Source of the DNA: Sinomicrobium weinanense
GTDB lineage: Bacteria; Bacteroidota; Bacteroidia; Flavobacteriales; Flavobacteriaceae
Direction: 5' to 3'
NCBI RefSeq assembly: GCF_018863395.1
Contig: NZ_JAHKRR010000002.1
Location: 248,001 to 312,000, forward strand
DNA length: 64,000 bases
Shown one piece after another: positions 43,912-52,189 of this stretch; the stretch's first letter is position 1, and each line of letters opens with the position of its first letter. A program made the position numbers and the translations under genes. The notes beneath the pieces are model-generated. The model saw nothing but the letters and a program-made list of their open reading frames with translations, searched no databases and had not been told where the DNA came from.

Positions 43912-44784
43912 CTCCTTCCCCGCCTGGAACAGGAAATCCTTTTCTTCCTTGGTAAGGCTTTCGTAGCCGCTTTTACTGATCTTGTCCAGTATATCATCGA
44001 TCTTCTGCTGGTGGTCGCTTTTATCCGTATTAGGTCTCTTTACAGAAGTTGTTGCTTTTCTGTTTCTGTGCACTGTTTTCAGGGGAGCCTGGGGTTTTCT
44101 TTTAAACAGGTTTACCACAGCCGATACCATCTTTTCAAAACCGGAGCCTATGTCCTTGCCTTCATACAGTTTTCTGGCATATACATATCCCAGCAGCGCA
44201 CCGCCCAGGTGAGCCAGGTGGCCTCCTGCATTGTTTATGGGGATCTGCACCAGGTCTATAAGCACCACAAATACGCCGATATACCACAGTTTTATATTGA
44301 AGAGAAAGAACAACCGCACTTCCTGGTTGGGCATATACGTGCAGATAAAGATCAGGATGGCCATAACTGCTGCGGAAGCCCCTATAAGAGAGGTGTTGAT
44401 CCCGAGGAATGCCGGGAAAAGATTATAGCTCAGCATAAAAATAAACCCTCCCGCAATAGCGCCCAGGAAATAAACATTAAGGAACCGTCTTCCGCCAAAC
44501 AGGTTCAGGAATATCCTGCCCGAAAAATAGAGCAGTATCATATTCCAGAAAATATGCGAAAAGCTACCGTGAAAAAAAGCATAAGTAACAATAGACCACG
44601 GCTGTACAATAAAATGATCCAGGCTTTTCGGCAATTCGAACCATCGCATAAAAAAATCGGGCGATAACTGAAACAGGAATATCAGCAATATATTGAGAAT
44701 ATACACCAATACATTGATCACGATCAGCTTTTCGCCTACGTTGAGCGTGGTGTATTTGTATTTTATATCGTTGCTTATACCCAT
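43909..44784 (-). CDS. Rhomboid-family intramembrane serine protease (with C-terminal extension)
   Basis: A 291-residue polytopic protease with about six transmembrane helices in the first 210 residues. The catalytic Ser is in LIGASAAVMAI near 133 (usual form GxSG; here GASA). The catalytic His is in GGHLAHLGGALLGY near 190. The cytoplasmic tail is basic and ends in a DUF6576-like segment (KIDDILDKISKSGYESLTKE). It is the second of two adjacent rhomboid genes, 113 bases after the first. Its stop codon is inside a repeat array. Confidence 0.88.
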   Translation of the reverse strand: MGISNDIKYKYTTLNVGEKLIVINVLVYILNILLIFLFQLSPDFFMRWFELPKSLDHFIVQPWSIVTYAFFHGSFSHIFWNMILLYFSGRIFLNLFGGRRFLNVYFLGAIAGGFIFMLSYNLFPAFLGINTSLIGASAAVMAILIFICTYMPNQEVRLFFLFNIKLWYIGVFVVLIDLVQIPINNAGGHLAHLGGALLGYVYARKLYEGKDIGSGFEKMVSAVVNLFKRKPQAPLKTVHRNRKATTSVKRPNTDKSDHQQKIDDILDKISKSGYESLTKEEKDFLFQAGKE

Positions 44785-44806
44785 TGCCTGTTTCTGGTTT
44801 ACAGTT

Positions 44807-44898
44807 TCTGATTTGGTTGCTGGTTGCCGGTTGTAAGTTTATTTGGTGTGCTGGTTGATGAGTAAGGAATCACCATGTCTCCCCATCACCCCGCCATC
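44807..44898. repeat. GGTTGCT 7-mer and CATCACCC 8-mer arrays
   Basis: GGTTGCT, GGTTGCC, GGTTGTA (44816-44836) are 7-base units like those at 23201-23275. After a short AT-rich spacer, TGTCTCCC, CATCACCC and CGCCATC follow with an 8-base period. The pair occupies the gap between the two rhomboid genes. Confidence 0.55.
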
Positions 44899-45641
44899 TA
44901 ATTCCACCGGTCATTCCTAAACTGGTTTTTCTTCCAGTACCACATCATGATAAATCCGAACAACGCCCCTCCCACATGGGCAAAATGCGCTATTCCTCCA
45001 CCGAAAAGAGAATATCCCGTAAGCCCGGAAAAAAGGTCCAGTCCAATCAACACCGGGATAAAATACTTCGCCTTGATGGGGATAGGAACAAAAATAAGAA
45101 ACAATTCCGCATTAGGGAACATCATAGCAAACGCTACCAGTATACCGTATATTGCCCCGGAGGCCCCCACAGCAGGCTGAATATACGAACTTAAAAAATT
45201 ATCAATAGTGCTTTTGGGAGCAATCTCATACCAATAATTATTGTATTTCCCTTCCCTGAGCAGGGCAAATATATCTTCTTCCTTTATACCTGCATGCATC
45301 AACGCCTTAAGCCCTTCATTGAACTGATAATACCCTACCCCGGTATGGATCAGTGCCGCTCCGAGACCTGCGGAAAAATAGAAAAATAAAAATTTATTCC
45401 TTCCCCACATCTGTTCCAGGGGCGATCCGAAAGCCCACAGGGCATACATATTAAAGAAAATATGCATAAACCCGCCATGCATGAACATGTGCGAGACGAT
45501 CTGCCACAGCCTGAAATGCTCATTCTTGGGGAACCACAACGAAAACAATTCCAGCATTTGATCGTGAAACAACTGTGTTGCCACAAAAAACAACACATTA
45601 ACAATAAGCAGGTGCTTAACAGCCTCGGTTATTCTATACAT
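44898..45641 (-). CDS. Rhomboid-family intramembrane serine protease
   Basis: A 247-residue polytopic membrane protease. It has the HMFMHGGFMHIFFNMYALW signature near residue 50, the catalytic Ser in VGASGAIYGIL near 158 and the catalytic His in HFAHVGGALFGF near 222. All catalytic features are canonical. It starts right at the mutL stop codon, with which it is coupled, and precedes a second rhomboid. Substrates are unknown. Confidence 0.92.
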   Translation of the reverse strand: MYRITEAVKHLLIVNVLFFVATQLFHDQMLELFSLWFPKNEHFRLWQIVSHMFMHGGFMHIFFNMYALWAFGSPLEQMWGRNKFLFFYFSAGLGAALIHTGVGYYQFNEGLKALMHAGIKEEDIFALLREGKYNNYWYEIAPKSTIDNFLSSYIQPAVGASGAIYGILVAFAMMFPNAELFLIFVPIPIKAKYFIPVLIGLDLFSGLTGYSLFGGGIAHFAHVGGALFGFIMMWYWKKNQFRNDRWN

Positions 45642-47558
45642 CTATAAAAATTTTTTTTCAAGGTCTTCTACGGTTATGGTAATATAAGTGGGCCGGTTAA
45701 AGGGTGATCTCGTGGGTTCCTTACAGGCAAACAGGTTATTTACCAGGACTTCCTGCGAAGCTACATTGAGCGGCTCCCCGGTACGCACCGCGAGTGTTTT
45801 GCTGAGCGATTTGGCGAGCCTGTCGCTTTGTGAAAAACTGCTGTCCGGGATCTCGTCTTTAAAATCGGCTATAAGCTGCTCCAGGATCATGCTTACCTCG
45901 CTTTCCGAAATACTTGCCGGGATACCGGTGATCTCTATTTCCTCGCCTTGCAGCTTTGCAATGGCAAAACCGATAAACTCCAGCGTTTCCCGCAACTCCT
46001 TCAGCAGGGCCGTATCAGAAGGGGAATAGTGCAGCACAATAGGAAACAGCAATTGCTGGCTTATGCTTTCCTTTACGGTCATCTGCCGCAGGAACTGTTC
46101 GTACAGTACCCTCTGGTGCGCCCTGTGCTGGTCTATGATCACCATGCCAGACTTTATCGTGGTCACGATATATTTCTTGTGCAGTTGGTATGTGTTAAAA
46201 GAAGGCTCCCCGCTTTCCCTGTCGTCGAACAATCTTTCCGTCGGTTTTCCTTCTGTTCCGGCCACTTCGTCAGACTCTATTTCCACGGAACTGAAGTTAT
46301 CGGGGCTATCCGGTTTATCTCCCAGCCCTACGTACAGACTCTCCCAATCGGCCCGTTTTTCCTGCCTGCTACTTCCCTGCCAGGAGGTTTTTCCTCCACG
46401 GTATGCTGTTTCTTTCTTTTCGGAACCGGAAATTTTCGTCTCTTCTTCGTCCCTGAAGGGATTGAAATCAGAATCCACCTCAATGGTCGGGACATGGATG
46501 GGCTTGTCTTTGTAGTCGTAAGGGGTTTCCAGTCCGGCATCCTTGTCGAAATCGAGGACCGGTGCTATATTGAACTGTCCCAGGCTGTGCTTTATGGCCG
46601 ATCTCAATATGGCATAGAGCGTGTGCTCATCGTCGAACTTGATCTCGGTTTTAGTGGGATGGATATTGATATCTACCGTAGTAGGATCTACATCCAGATA
46701 TAAAAAATACCCGGGATGGGTCTGTTCTTTGATCAGCCCTTCAAAAGCAGACAGCACGGCATGATGCAGGTAAGGGCTTTTGATAAAGCGGTTGTTCACG
46801 AAAAAGAATTGCTCTCCCCTGCTCTTCCTGGCATGCTGGGGCTTATAGACAAAACCGGACAGCTTCAGTACCTCCGTATTTTCCTCTACCGGAACCAGTT
46901 TTTCGTTGGTCTTGCTTCCGAATATGTTCACCACCCGTTGCCTGTAATTGGATGCCGGAAGCGAAAAGAGGTCATTGCCGTTGTGGTACATCTCGAACTG
47001 GATATCGGGGTGTGCCAGTGCCACGCGTTGGAACTCGTCGATCACATGACGGAGTTCCACCTGGTTAGACTTTAAAAAATTTCTTCTTGCGGGAATATTA
47101 AAAAACAGATTCTTAACAGCAATAGAGGTCCCTTCGGGGGTTACCGTCACTTCCTGGTCCACGATCTTTCCGCCTTCCATCCGTATACGGGTCCCCACTT
47201 CCTCTCCCTGTTGCCTTGTATTCATCTCCACATGGGCGATGGCGGCAATAGAAGCCAGGGCTTCCCCGCGGAATCCTTTGGTCCCCAGTCGAAAAAGGTC
47301 TTCGGCTGCGCGTATTTTGGAAGTGGCGTGGCGTTCAAAACTGAGACGGGCGTCCGTAGGGCTCATTCCTCCACCATTGTCTACTACCTGTATCAATGTT
47401 TTACCGGAATCCTTGGCGATGAGCTTTATTTCGGTCGCCCCCGCATCGACGGCGTTCTCGATCAATTCTTTCACCACAGAAGCCGGCCTTTGTACCACCT
47501 CTCCTGCCGCAATCTGGTTAGCAACATGATCCGGTAAAAGCTGTATGATATCTGCCAT
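45642..47558 (-). CDS. mutL: DNA mismatch-repair protein MutL
   Basis: A 638-residue GHKL ATPase that links MutS to downstream repair. N-terminal motifs are intact: ELIENAVDAGAT near 31, VVDNGGGM near 59, RHATSKI near 76 and GFRGEALASI near 94. In the C-terminal domain the endonuclease motif DQHA(X)2E(X)4E reads DQHRAHQRVLYE, and the later CPHGRP motif reads SPFNRP, so most metal ligands of the latent nuclease are changed. The 96-residue gene upstream overlaps its start by one base. Confidence 0.96.
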   Translation of the reverse strand: MADIIQLLPDHVANQIAAGEVVQRPASVVKELIENAVDAGATEIKLIAKDSGKTLIQVVDNGGGMSPTDARLSFERHATSKIRAAEDLFRLGTKGFRGEALASIAAIAHVEMNTRQQGEEVGTRIRMEGGKIVDQEVTVTPEGTSIAVKNLFFNIPARRNFLKSNQVELRHVIDEFQRVALAHPDIQFEMYHNGNDLFSLPASNYRQRVVNIFGSKTNEKLVPVEENTEVLKLSGFVYKPQHARKSRGEQFFFVNNRFIKSPYLHHAVLSAFEGLIKEQTHPGYFLYLDVDPTTVDINIHPTKTEIKFDDEHTLYAILRSAIKHSLGQFNIAPVLDFDKDAGLETPYDYKDKPIHVPTIEVDSDFNPFRDEEETKISGSEKKETAYRGGKTSWQGSSRQEKRADWESLYVGLGDKPDSPDNFSSVEIESDEVAGTEGKPTERLFDDRESGEPSFNTYQLHKKYIVTTIKSGMVIIDQHRAHQRVLYEQFLRQMTVKESISQQLLFPIVLHYSPSDTALLKELRETLEFIGFAIAKLQGEEIEITGIPASISESEVSMILEQLIADFKDEIPDSSFSQSDRLAKSLSKTLAVRTGEPLNVASQEVLVNNLFACKEPTRSPFNRPTYITITVEDLEKKFL

Positions 47559-47848
47559 TATCTTTTAAAGGTGAATATACTTAGGTCAAAATCGATGATA
47601 AAAAGGAACAGGAGAAGTAAAATAATCACAATGACCAGTATAGTCCTGTTGGCGCGGCGGTCGGGGTTGGCTCTTAAATCGTCCATGGCGTTGGAAAATT
47701 TTTGCTTGATCCCCTTAGTATCCCCGCTGGCCTTACGGAATTTATCAAACCGCCTTTCCATTTGATAAGGACTACCTTCCTTGTCATTTTTGTAATAACG
47801 AGGGGTGTAATTATATCTCTTATTTTTACGTGTCTTAAATACTCCCAT
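47558..47848 (-). CDS. Small membrane-anchored protein of unknown function
   Basis: A 96-residue protein with a very basic, Tyr-rich N-terminus (TRKNKRYNYTPRYYKNDKEG), a polar middle and one C-terminal transmembrane helix (about 70-90), so probably tail-anchored in the inner membrane. Homologues in this family are, as I recall, often mislabelled as a riboflavin synthase subunit; nothing in the sequence supports that. Its stop codon overlaps the mutL start by one base, which implies translational coupling. Confidence 0.8.
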   Translation of the reverse strand: MGVFKTRKNKRYNYTPRYYKNDKEGSPYQMERRFDKFRKASGDTKGIKQKFSNAMDDLRANPDRRANRTILVIVIILLLLFLFIIDFDLSIFTFKR

Positions 47849-47969
47849 GATCCTTCACTCATCAAAATTACTGAAAATACTGCAAACATAGATGGAGACG
47901 GGGGGAAATTTTAATCTGGCGGGCGTTATCGGGTTATTGACAGATTGAAAGGATTGATTGAGATTGAGA

Positions 47970-48140
47970 TCCCCTCTGCCTTTACTTCGGCTACGTTCAG
48001 CAACCGCGATATCTCCCCAAAGGGGAATTTTATCTTTTCTTTTTCTTTACCAGAATGAACTGTAAATAAGCCAAATAATAATGTTTAAAGGATAATTTTC
48101 TCCCCCTAAGGGGGAGATGCCAAAGGCAGAGGGGGACTGT
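47970..48140. repeat. GC-rich palindromic element, copy with an internal insertion
   Basis: The left end CCCCTCTGCCTT is split from ATCTCCCCAAAGGGG by about 27 extra bases (TACTTCGGCTACGTTCAGCA and a few more). The right end CTCCCCCTAAGGGGGAGATG...GGCAGAGGGGG at 48100-48137 is intact. It fills the middle of the 381-base gap between the 96-residue protein gene and ribH; 47849-47969 shows nothing recognisable. Confidence 0.75.
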
Positions 48141-48159
48141 CCATCAAAGTTCTATCCGA

Positions 48160-48232
48160 CAACCAGCAGCTTGAACCTTCCCTTCAGCTCTGCTCAGGGA
48201 CCAAAACCTTGAACTTTGAACATTAAACCTTA
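48160..48232. repeat. CTGCTCAGGGACC core with 7-mer arm reaching the ribH stop
   Basis: CTTCCCTTCAGCTCTGCTCA followed by GGGACCAAAAC, then 7-base units CTTGAAC, TTTGAAC, ATTAAAC, CTTA. The last bases include the stop codon of ribH (48230-48232, minus strand). It has the same order of parts as 37067-37173 and, inverted, 3790-3893. Confidence 0.75.
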
Positions 48233-48712
48233 CCTCCCCAGGGCTGTCATTTTTATCGCAGCTATGGCCGCTTCGGTCCCTTTATTACCGTGCTTGCCTC
48301 CACTTCGTTCTATGGCCTGCTGCATGTTGTTATCGGTAAGCACACAGAAGATCACCGGGCGGTCATATTTTACATTGAGGTCCTTAATCCCCTGTGCCGT
48401 GGCGCTGCATACAAAATCGAAGTGTTTGGTCTCTCCCTGGATAACGCTTCCTATGGCGATCACGGCATCCACCTTTTGCGTTTCCAGCATTTTTTTGCAG
48501 CCGAAAGTAAGTTCAAAACTGCCGGGTACATCCCAGCGAAGTATGTTTTCAGGGAGTGCTCCGCAATCGATCAAAGCCTCGCGGGCCCCGTTAAAAAGCC
48601 CTTCGGTGATCTCTTCGTTCCATTCAGAAACAACGATCCCAAACCGAAAGGATTTCGCATTTGGGATCGTTGTTTTATCGTAATGGGATAAATTCCTGTT
48701 TTCAGTAGCCAT
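48230..48712 (-). CDS. ribH: 6,7-dimethyl-8-ribityllumazine synthase
   Basis: A 160-residue enzyme of riboflavin synthesis; condenses ribityl-aminouracil with dihydroxybutanone phosphate. Substrate-binding SWNEEIT region near 32, VPGSFELTFG near 61, IGSVIQGETKHFDFV near 87 and the C-terminal GKHGNKGTEAA, whose Lys/Arg-rich site contacts phosphate. The length is normal, and the family forms a 60-mer or pentamers. It is two bases downstream of the TPR gene, probably in the same transcript. Confidence 0.96.
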   Translation of the reverse strand: MATENRNLSHYDKTTIPNAKSFRFGIVVSEWNEEITEGLFNGAREALIDCGALPENILRWDVPGSFELTFGCKKMLETQKVDAVIAIGSVIQGETKHFDFVCSATAQGIKDLNVKYDRPVIFCVLTDNNMQQAIERSGGKHGNKGTEAAIAAIKMTALGR

Positions 48713-48714
48713 GC

Positions 48715-49479
48715 TTATTTAGAGCTTTCTATTTTCCCTATATAAATATCTATTGTCCTTCCTTCCTCAGAAGACGGGTATTCGTCCTTGATACGGTTAA
48801 AGTACTTCAGCGCCTTGTCTTTCTGGCTGAGTTCCTGGGCTGCGATCCCTGCTTTAAAGAGGAATTTGGGTGTTGTAAATTCGTTCTTGCCGAAAGCAAA
48901 GGCTTCTTCGTAATACCCCAGGGCCTCATCGGGCTGGTCGAGCTGCATAAAGGCATCGGCTATTCCCCCCTTGGCCAGGGCTCCCAGAATCGTATTTCCT
49001 GTGGAGAAATCCTGCAGGTATTTAACCGCCTCTTCGTATTTGTTCATATTCAGATAGGCCATCCCCGCACTGTAATTTGCCAGGTTGGCCGCGTCTGTCC
49101 CTTTATATTTTTCGATGATGTCCAGAAAACCGTATTTTCCTTCGGCTCCGTTGAGGGCCAGGGTATACAGTGAGTCCTTATTGGTACTGTTTACCGCTTC
49201 GTTAAAAAACTGTTGTGCAAAGAACGCCTCGTTTGAAGCCTCTATATTCTTTGGTTTTTTAACAAATTCCTGATACCCCAAAAAACCGAGCACTGCCACA
49301 ACCACAACCCCGATACCCCCGAAGATGTATTTCTGGTTCTTCGCCACCCAGGCTTCTGTACGGGATGCACTCTCATCGAGCGTACCGAACACTTCGGCCG
49401 TGGTACTCTCCATTTCGTCCGCCTGCTTTTCTTCTTTCTTGTTTTTTGGTTTGTATCCTCGTTTCTTGTACGTTGCCAT
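48715..49479 (-). CDS. TPR-containing membrane protein (YfgM-like)
   Basis: A 254-residue protein with a basic, lysine-rich cytoplasmic N-terminus (MATYKKRGYKPKNKKEEK), one transmembrane helix (about 48-68) and a periplasmic TPR domain with about four repeats. The layout matches YfgM/TPR_21 proteins, ancillary factors of the Sec translocon. A TATTTTTG -7 box at 49501-49508 lies between this ATG and an earlier candidate at 49503, so the later start is right. It is probably transcribed with ribH. Confidence 0.85.
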   Translation of the reverse strand: MATYKKRGYKPKNKKEEKQADEMESTTAEVFGTLDESASRTEAWVAKNQKYIFGGIGVVVVAVLGFLGYQEFVKKPKNIEASNEAFFAQQFFNEAVNSTNKDSLYTLALNGAEGKYGFLDIIEKYKGTDAANLANYSAGMAYLNMNKYEEAVKYLQDFSTGNTILGALAKGGIADAFMQLDQPDEALGYYEEAFAFGKNEFTTPKFLFKAGIAAQELSQKDKALKYFNRIKDEYPSSEEGRTIDIYIGKIESSK

Positions 49480-49500
49480 CTTAAGACTATGTTTGTGCCG

Positions 49501-49508
49501 CAAAAATA
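49501..49508 (-). promoter_or_regulatory. -7 box of the TPR-ribH operon
   Basis: Minus-strand TATTTTTG matches TAnnTTTG, with a predicted RNA start near 49495 and a leader of about 15 bases to the ATG at 49479. Confidence 0.6.
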
Positions 49509-49539
49509 AAATTTTTATTGATATATGAAAGACTATTTA

Positions 49540-49723
49540 TTCGATAAATTTCATTAGTTTAGGCATCTTTCAGGGTCAATCAGATCATTAAACAATGTGA
49601 TTATTTGATAATTTAGCAATATTGTCATCGAATAATTTTTTATCCGTTGACCAATTTGACACATGGGCAAATTAACTCATTGGCACACTGGCGTATTGAT
49701 CAATTGGCTAATTAACCAAAAAA
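49540..49723. repeat. Long ATTGGCAA-type 8-mer array upstream of recF
   Basis: About eighteen degenerate 8-base units in phase, for example GTCAATCA, GATCATTA, AACAATGT, GATTATTT, GATAATTT on the left and TTTGACAC, ATGGGCAA, ATTAACTC, ATTGGCAC, ATTGATCA, ATTGGCTA, ATTAACCA on the right, around CGAATAATTTTTTATCCG. Left and right arms are approximately complementary. It fills the divergent gap between the TPR and recF genes, ending five bases before the recF ATG. Confidence 0.75.
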
Positions 49724-49727
49724 AAGC

Positions 49728-50804
49728 ATGTTTTTAAAAAAATTATCCTTAATAAACTATAAGAATTTCGGTTCGGGCGATTTTGAATTTGACGAGAAGA
49801 TCAACTGTTTTGTAGGCCATAACGGTATTGGAAAGACCAACGTGCTGGATGCCATTTATCACCTTTCCTTCGGGAAGAGTTATTTTAACCCCATAGCGGT
49901 GCAAAACATAAAGCACGGCGAAGACTTTTTTGTGATTGACGGGGAATTTGAAAAGACAGGACATACGGAACACGTGATCTGCAGCCTGAAGAAAGGACAG
50001 AAAAAGGGGATAAAACGCAACGGCAAGACCTACGACAAGCTATCGGACCACATCGGGCTCCTGCCGCTGGTGATCATTTCACCGGCAGACCGTGACCTCA
50101 TCATAGAAGGAAGTGAGACCCGGAGAAAATTTATAGACAGTGTCATTTCCCAGTCAGACAAGGAGTACCTTAACCACCTTATCCTCTACAACAGGGCACT
50201 GGTACAGCGCAATTCGCTGCTGAAATATTTTGCACTGAACTATACCTACGACCACGATACGCTTTCCATATACAACGACCAGTTGCACACACATGGCACG
50301 GAAGTGTTCAACGCGAGAAAGCAGTTCCTGGAAGAATTTATCCCCATCTTCCGCGAACGTTACCAGTCTATTGCCGCTAACGGGGAAAAGGTAGATATTA
50401 CCTATAACAGCCAGCTCCTGGAGCAGCCGCTGGACGAACTGCTCAAGATAAGCGTCAACAAAGACAAGGCTGTGCAGCATACCAGTGCAGGGATACATAA
50501 GGACGACCTCAGTTTTGAGATCGAAGGGTTCCCGATCAAAAAATTCGGAAGCCAGGGACAGCAAAAATCCTTCCTCATCGCCCTGAAACTGGCACAGTTT
50601 GATTTTATCCGCCAGCAGGCCAAGGTACCGCCCATCCTTCTGCTGGATGATATTTTTGATAAGCTGGACGAAAACCGGGTGGCCCAGATCGTAAAGCTCA
50701 TGGACGAAAATTTCGGGCAACTGTTCATCAGCGACACTCATCCAGACCGGACGGAAGCAGTAGTCCGGGATACACATCAATCGTATAAGATGTTTAAACT
50801 TTAG
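49728..50804 (+). CDS. recF: DNA replication and repair protein RecF
   Basis: A 358-residue SMC-like ATPase that loads RecA at gaps with RecO and RecR. Walker [14 protein letters not shown] is at residues 29-41. The signature motif [18 protein letters not shown] is near 275. Walker [18 protein letters not shown] is near 301. Length is normal. It is followed by a lipocalin-like lipoprotein and a DciA-like gene, the latter a common neighbour of recF. The leader consists of an 8-mer array. Confidence 0.95.
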   Translation: MFLKKLSLINYKNFGSGDFEFDEKINCFVGHNGIGKTNVLDAIYHLSFGKSYFNPIAVQNIKHGEDFFVIDGEFEKTGHTEHVICSLKKGQKKGIKRNGKTYDKLSDHIGLLPLVIISPADRDLIIEGSETRRKFIDSVISQSDKEYLNHLILYNRALVQRNSLLKYFALNYTYDHDTLSIYNDQLHTHGTEVFNARKQFLEEFIPIFRERYQSIAANGEKVDITYNSQLLEQPLDELLKISVNKDKAVQHTSAGIHKDDLSFEIEGFPIKKFGSQGQQKSFLIALKLAQFDFIRQQAKVPPILLLDDIFDKLDENRVAQIVKLMDENFGQLFISDTHPDRTEAVVRDTHQSYKMFKL

Positions 50805-50828
50805 GATTTCAATGCTCAAAAATTTAGT

Positions 50829-51275
50829 ATGAATTTATTCAGAATACGGCCTGTTTTCGCAATTTTATACCTTATCGTTTTTGCCACCTGGAGCTGTTCT
50901 ACAAATCCTCCGGAGGAACAACTGCAGAATATCGCCGGCTATTGGGAGATCGAAAAAGTGGAACTACCGGACGGGCAGGTCAAAGAATATACCGTAAACA
51001 CTACCGTAGACTATATAGAGGTCGGCCAGGACAGTACCGGCTTCCGGAAAAAACTGCACCCCAAACCGGACGGTAGTTTCTACGCCTCTGAAGACCAGGA
51101 AGACTTTAAGCTCTCGATACAGGGCAAACAACTTTCCCTTCAGTATCGCACTTCACTAAGCGAATGGGAGGAAAACGTAATCAAAGCGACAAAAGATCGT
51201 CTTATCCTCCGCAATACAGATAATTTAAAGTACTTTTACAAAAGATTTGAACCGGTGGATTTTGGTGATCGGTGA
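50829..51275 (+). CDS. Lipocalin-like small lipoprotein
   Basis: A 148-residue protein with lipobox FATWSCSTN (Cys near residue 23). The mature part starts with IAGYWEIEKVELPDG and has alternating strands such as KLSIQGKQLSLQYR, consistent with a small lipocalin-like barrel. Its ligand is unknown. It lies 24 bases after recF and 68 bases before the DciA-like gene on the same strand. Confidence 0.78.
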   Translation: MNLFRIRPVFAILYLIVFATWSCSTNPPEEQLQNIAGYWEIEKVELPDGQVKEYTVNTTVDYIEVGQDSTGFRKKLHPKPDGSFYASEDQEDFKLSIQGKQLSLQYRTSLSEWEENVIKATKDRLILRNTDNLKYFYKRFEPVDFGDR

Positions 51276-51343
51276 ATGAAAACAAATCTGTTATCCTGTA
51301 ATCGGGGGTTAACTAAGGTCGAAGGGTAGAAACAAAAATCACA

Positions 51344-51640
51344 ATGGCAAAACGATACGGCGAACAGATGTCATTATCGGACGGATTAAAAGCCTTTATT
51401 GAGCAAAACAGACTACAATCCGGGATGGACAAGATCGATGTCCGGGAAGCCTGGAAACAGCTCATGGGCAACGGTATCAACACCTATACTTCAGATGTAC
51501 AGTTAAAGGGCGATACTTTATATGTGAGCCTTACTTCATCTGTTCTCCGGGAAGAATTGAGTTACGGAAAACAGAAGATCATAAAAATGATCAATGACGA
51601 ACTGGGGAAAGAACTGGTAAAAAACCTGATATTAAGATAA
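51344..51640 (+). CDS. DUF721/DciA-like protein
   Basis: A 98-residue protein with the DUF721 pattern: an amphipathic N-terminal helix (LSDGLKAFIEQNRLQSG), VREAWKQLMGNGINTYT near 28-44, and the KGDTLYVSLTSSVLREELSY strand-helix unit. DciA proteins help load the replicative helicase in bacteria without DnaC. Association with recF supports a replication role. The start is a clear ATG after an A-rich leader. Confidence 0.85.
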   Translation: MAKRYGEQMSLSDGLKAFIEQNRLQSGMDKIDVREAWKQLMGNGINTYTSDVQLKGDTLYVSLTSSVLREELSYGKQKIIKMINDELGKELVKNLILR

Positions 51641-51648
51641 CTACAATC

Positions 51649-51711
51649 CTGTCACATCGAGCCCTTCGATAAACTCAGGATAAACTAAAGTCGAAGGGCT
51701 CTGGGTGACAG
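51649..51711. terminator. Long hairpin between convergent genes
   Basis: Arms of 21 bases at 51649-51669 and 51691-51711 pair through GAGCCCTTCGA / TCGAAGGGCTC and CTGTCAC / GTGACAG, with two mismatches. The 21-base loop contains ACTCAGGATAAACTAAAG, shared with 28424-28446. It lies between the DciA-like and ndk stop codons and could terminate both. Confidence 0.8.
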
Positions 51712-51716
51712 TATAA

Positions 51717-52136
51717 TTAGAATATCTCCCTTCCGGAAAAATGGAATGCGCTCTCTATTGCAGCATTTTCGTCGCTGTCCGAACCGTGTACGGCATTTTC
51801 TCCAATAGAAGTAGCATACAATTTACGGATAGTTCCTTCAGCTGCTTCCGCCGGATTCGTAGCTCCTATAAGTGCCCTGAAGTCGTCCACCGCATTTTCC
51901 TTTTCAAGAACGGCAGCCACGATCGGCCCCCTGGTCATAAATTCTACCAGCTCACCAAAGAAAGGGCGCTCCTTGTGAATGGCGTAAAACTCTTCAGCAT
52001 CCCGCCTGCTCAGTTGCGTGTATTTCATAGCTACGATCTTAAAACCTGCGGCTGTGATCTTTTCTAAAATAGCCCCGATATGTCCGTTTTCCACTGCATC
52101 GGGTTTAATCATGGTAAATGTTCTGTTTGTTGCCAT
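51717..52136 (-). CDS. ndk: Nucleoside diphosphate kinase
   Basis: A 139-residue enzyme that equalises NTP and dNTP pools through a phospho-His intermediate. [13 protein letters not shown] is near the N-terminus, and the active His is in [15 protein letters not shown] near 115. Length and motifs are normal. I use ATG 52136 because the promoter at 52158-52188 lies inside the possible longer frame starting at 52187, so that start cannot be used. Confidence 0.97.
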   Translation of the reverse strand: MATNRTFTMIKPDAVENGHIGAILEKITAAGFKIVAMKYTQLSRRDAEEFYAIHKERPFFGELVEFMTRGPIVAAVLEKENAVDDFRALIGATNPAEAAEGTIRKLYATSIGENAVHGSDSDENAAIESAFHFSGREIF

Positions 52137-52157
52137 TTGCTTGTTTAAAATTTTGTG

Positions 52158-52188
52158 CAAATGTAGTTCTTTAGCCAGAAAGTACAAA
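52158..52188 (-). promoter_or_regulatory. Consensus promoter of ndk
   Basis: Minus strand: TTTG (52185-52188), exactly 19 bases, then TACATTTG (52158-52165). This is a full match to the Bacteroidota consensus TTTG-N19-TAnnTTTG. It fixes the ndk start downstream at 52136. Confidence 0.85.
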
Positions 52189-52189
52189 G

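Noticed and set aside
47558-47848. Riboflavin synthase subunit
   Set aside because: The small basic protein has a C-terminal membrane helix and no flavin-pathway motif; only its proximity to ribH could suggest this.
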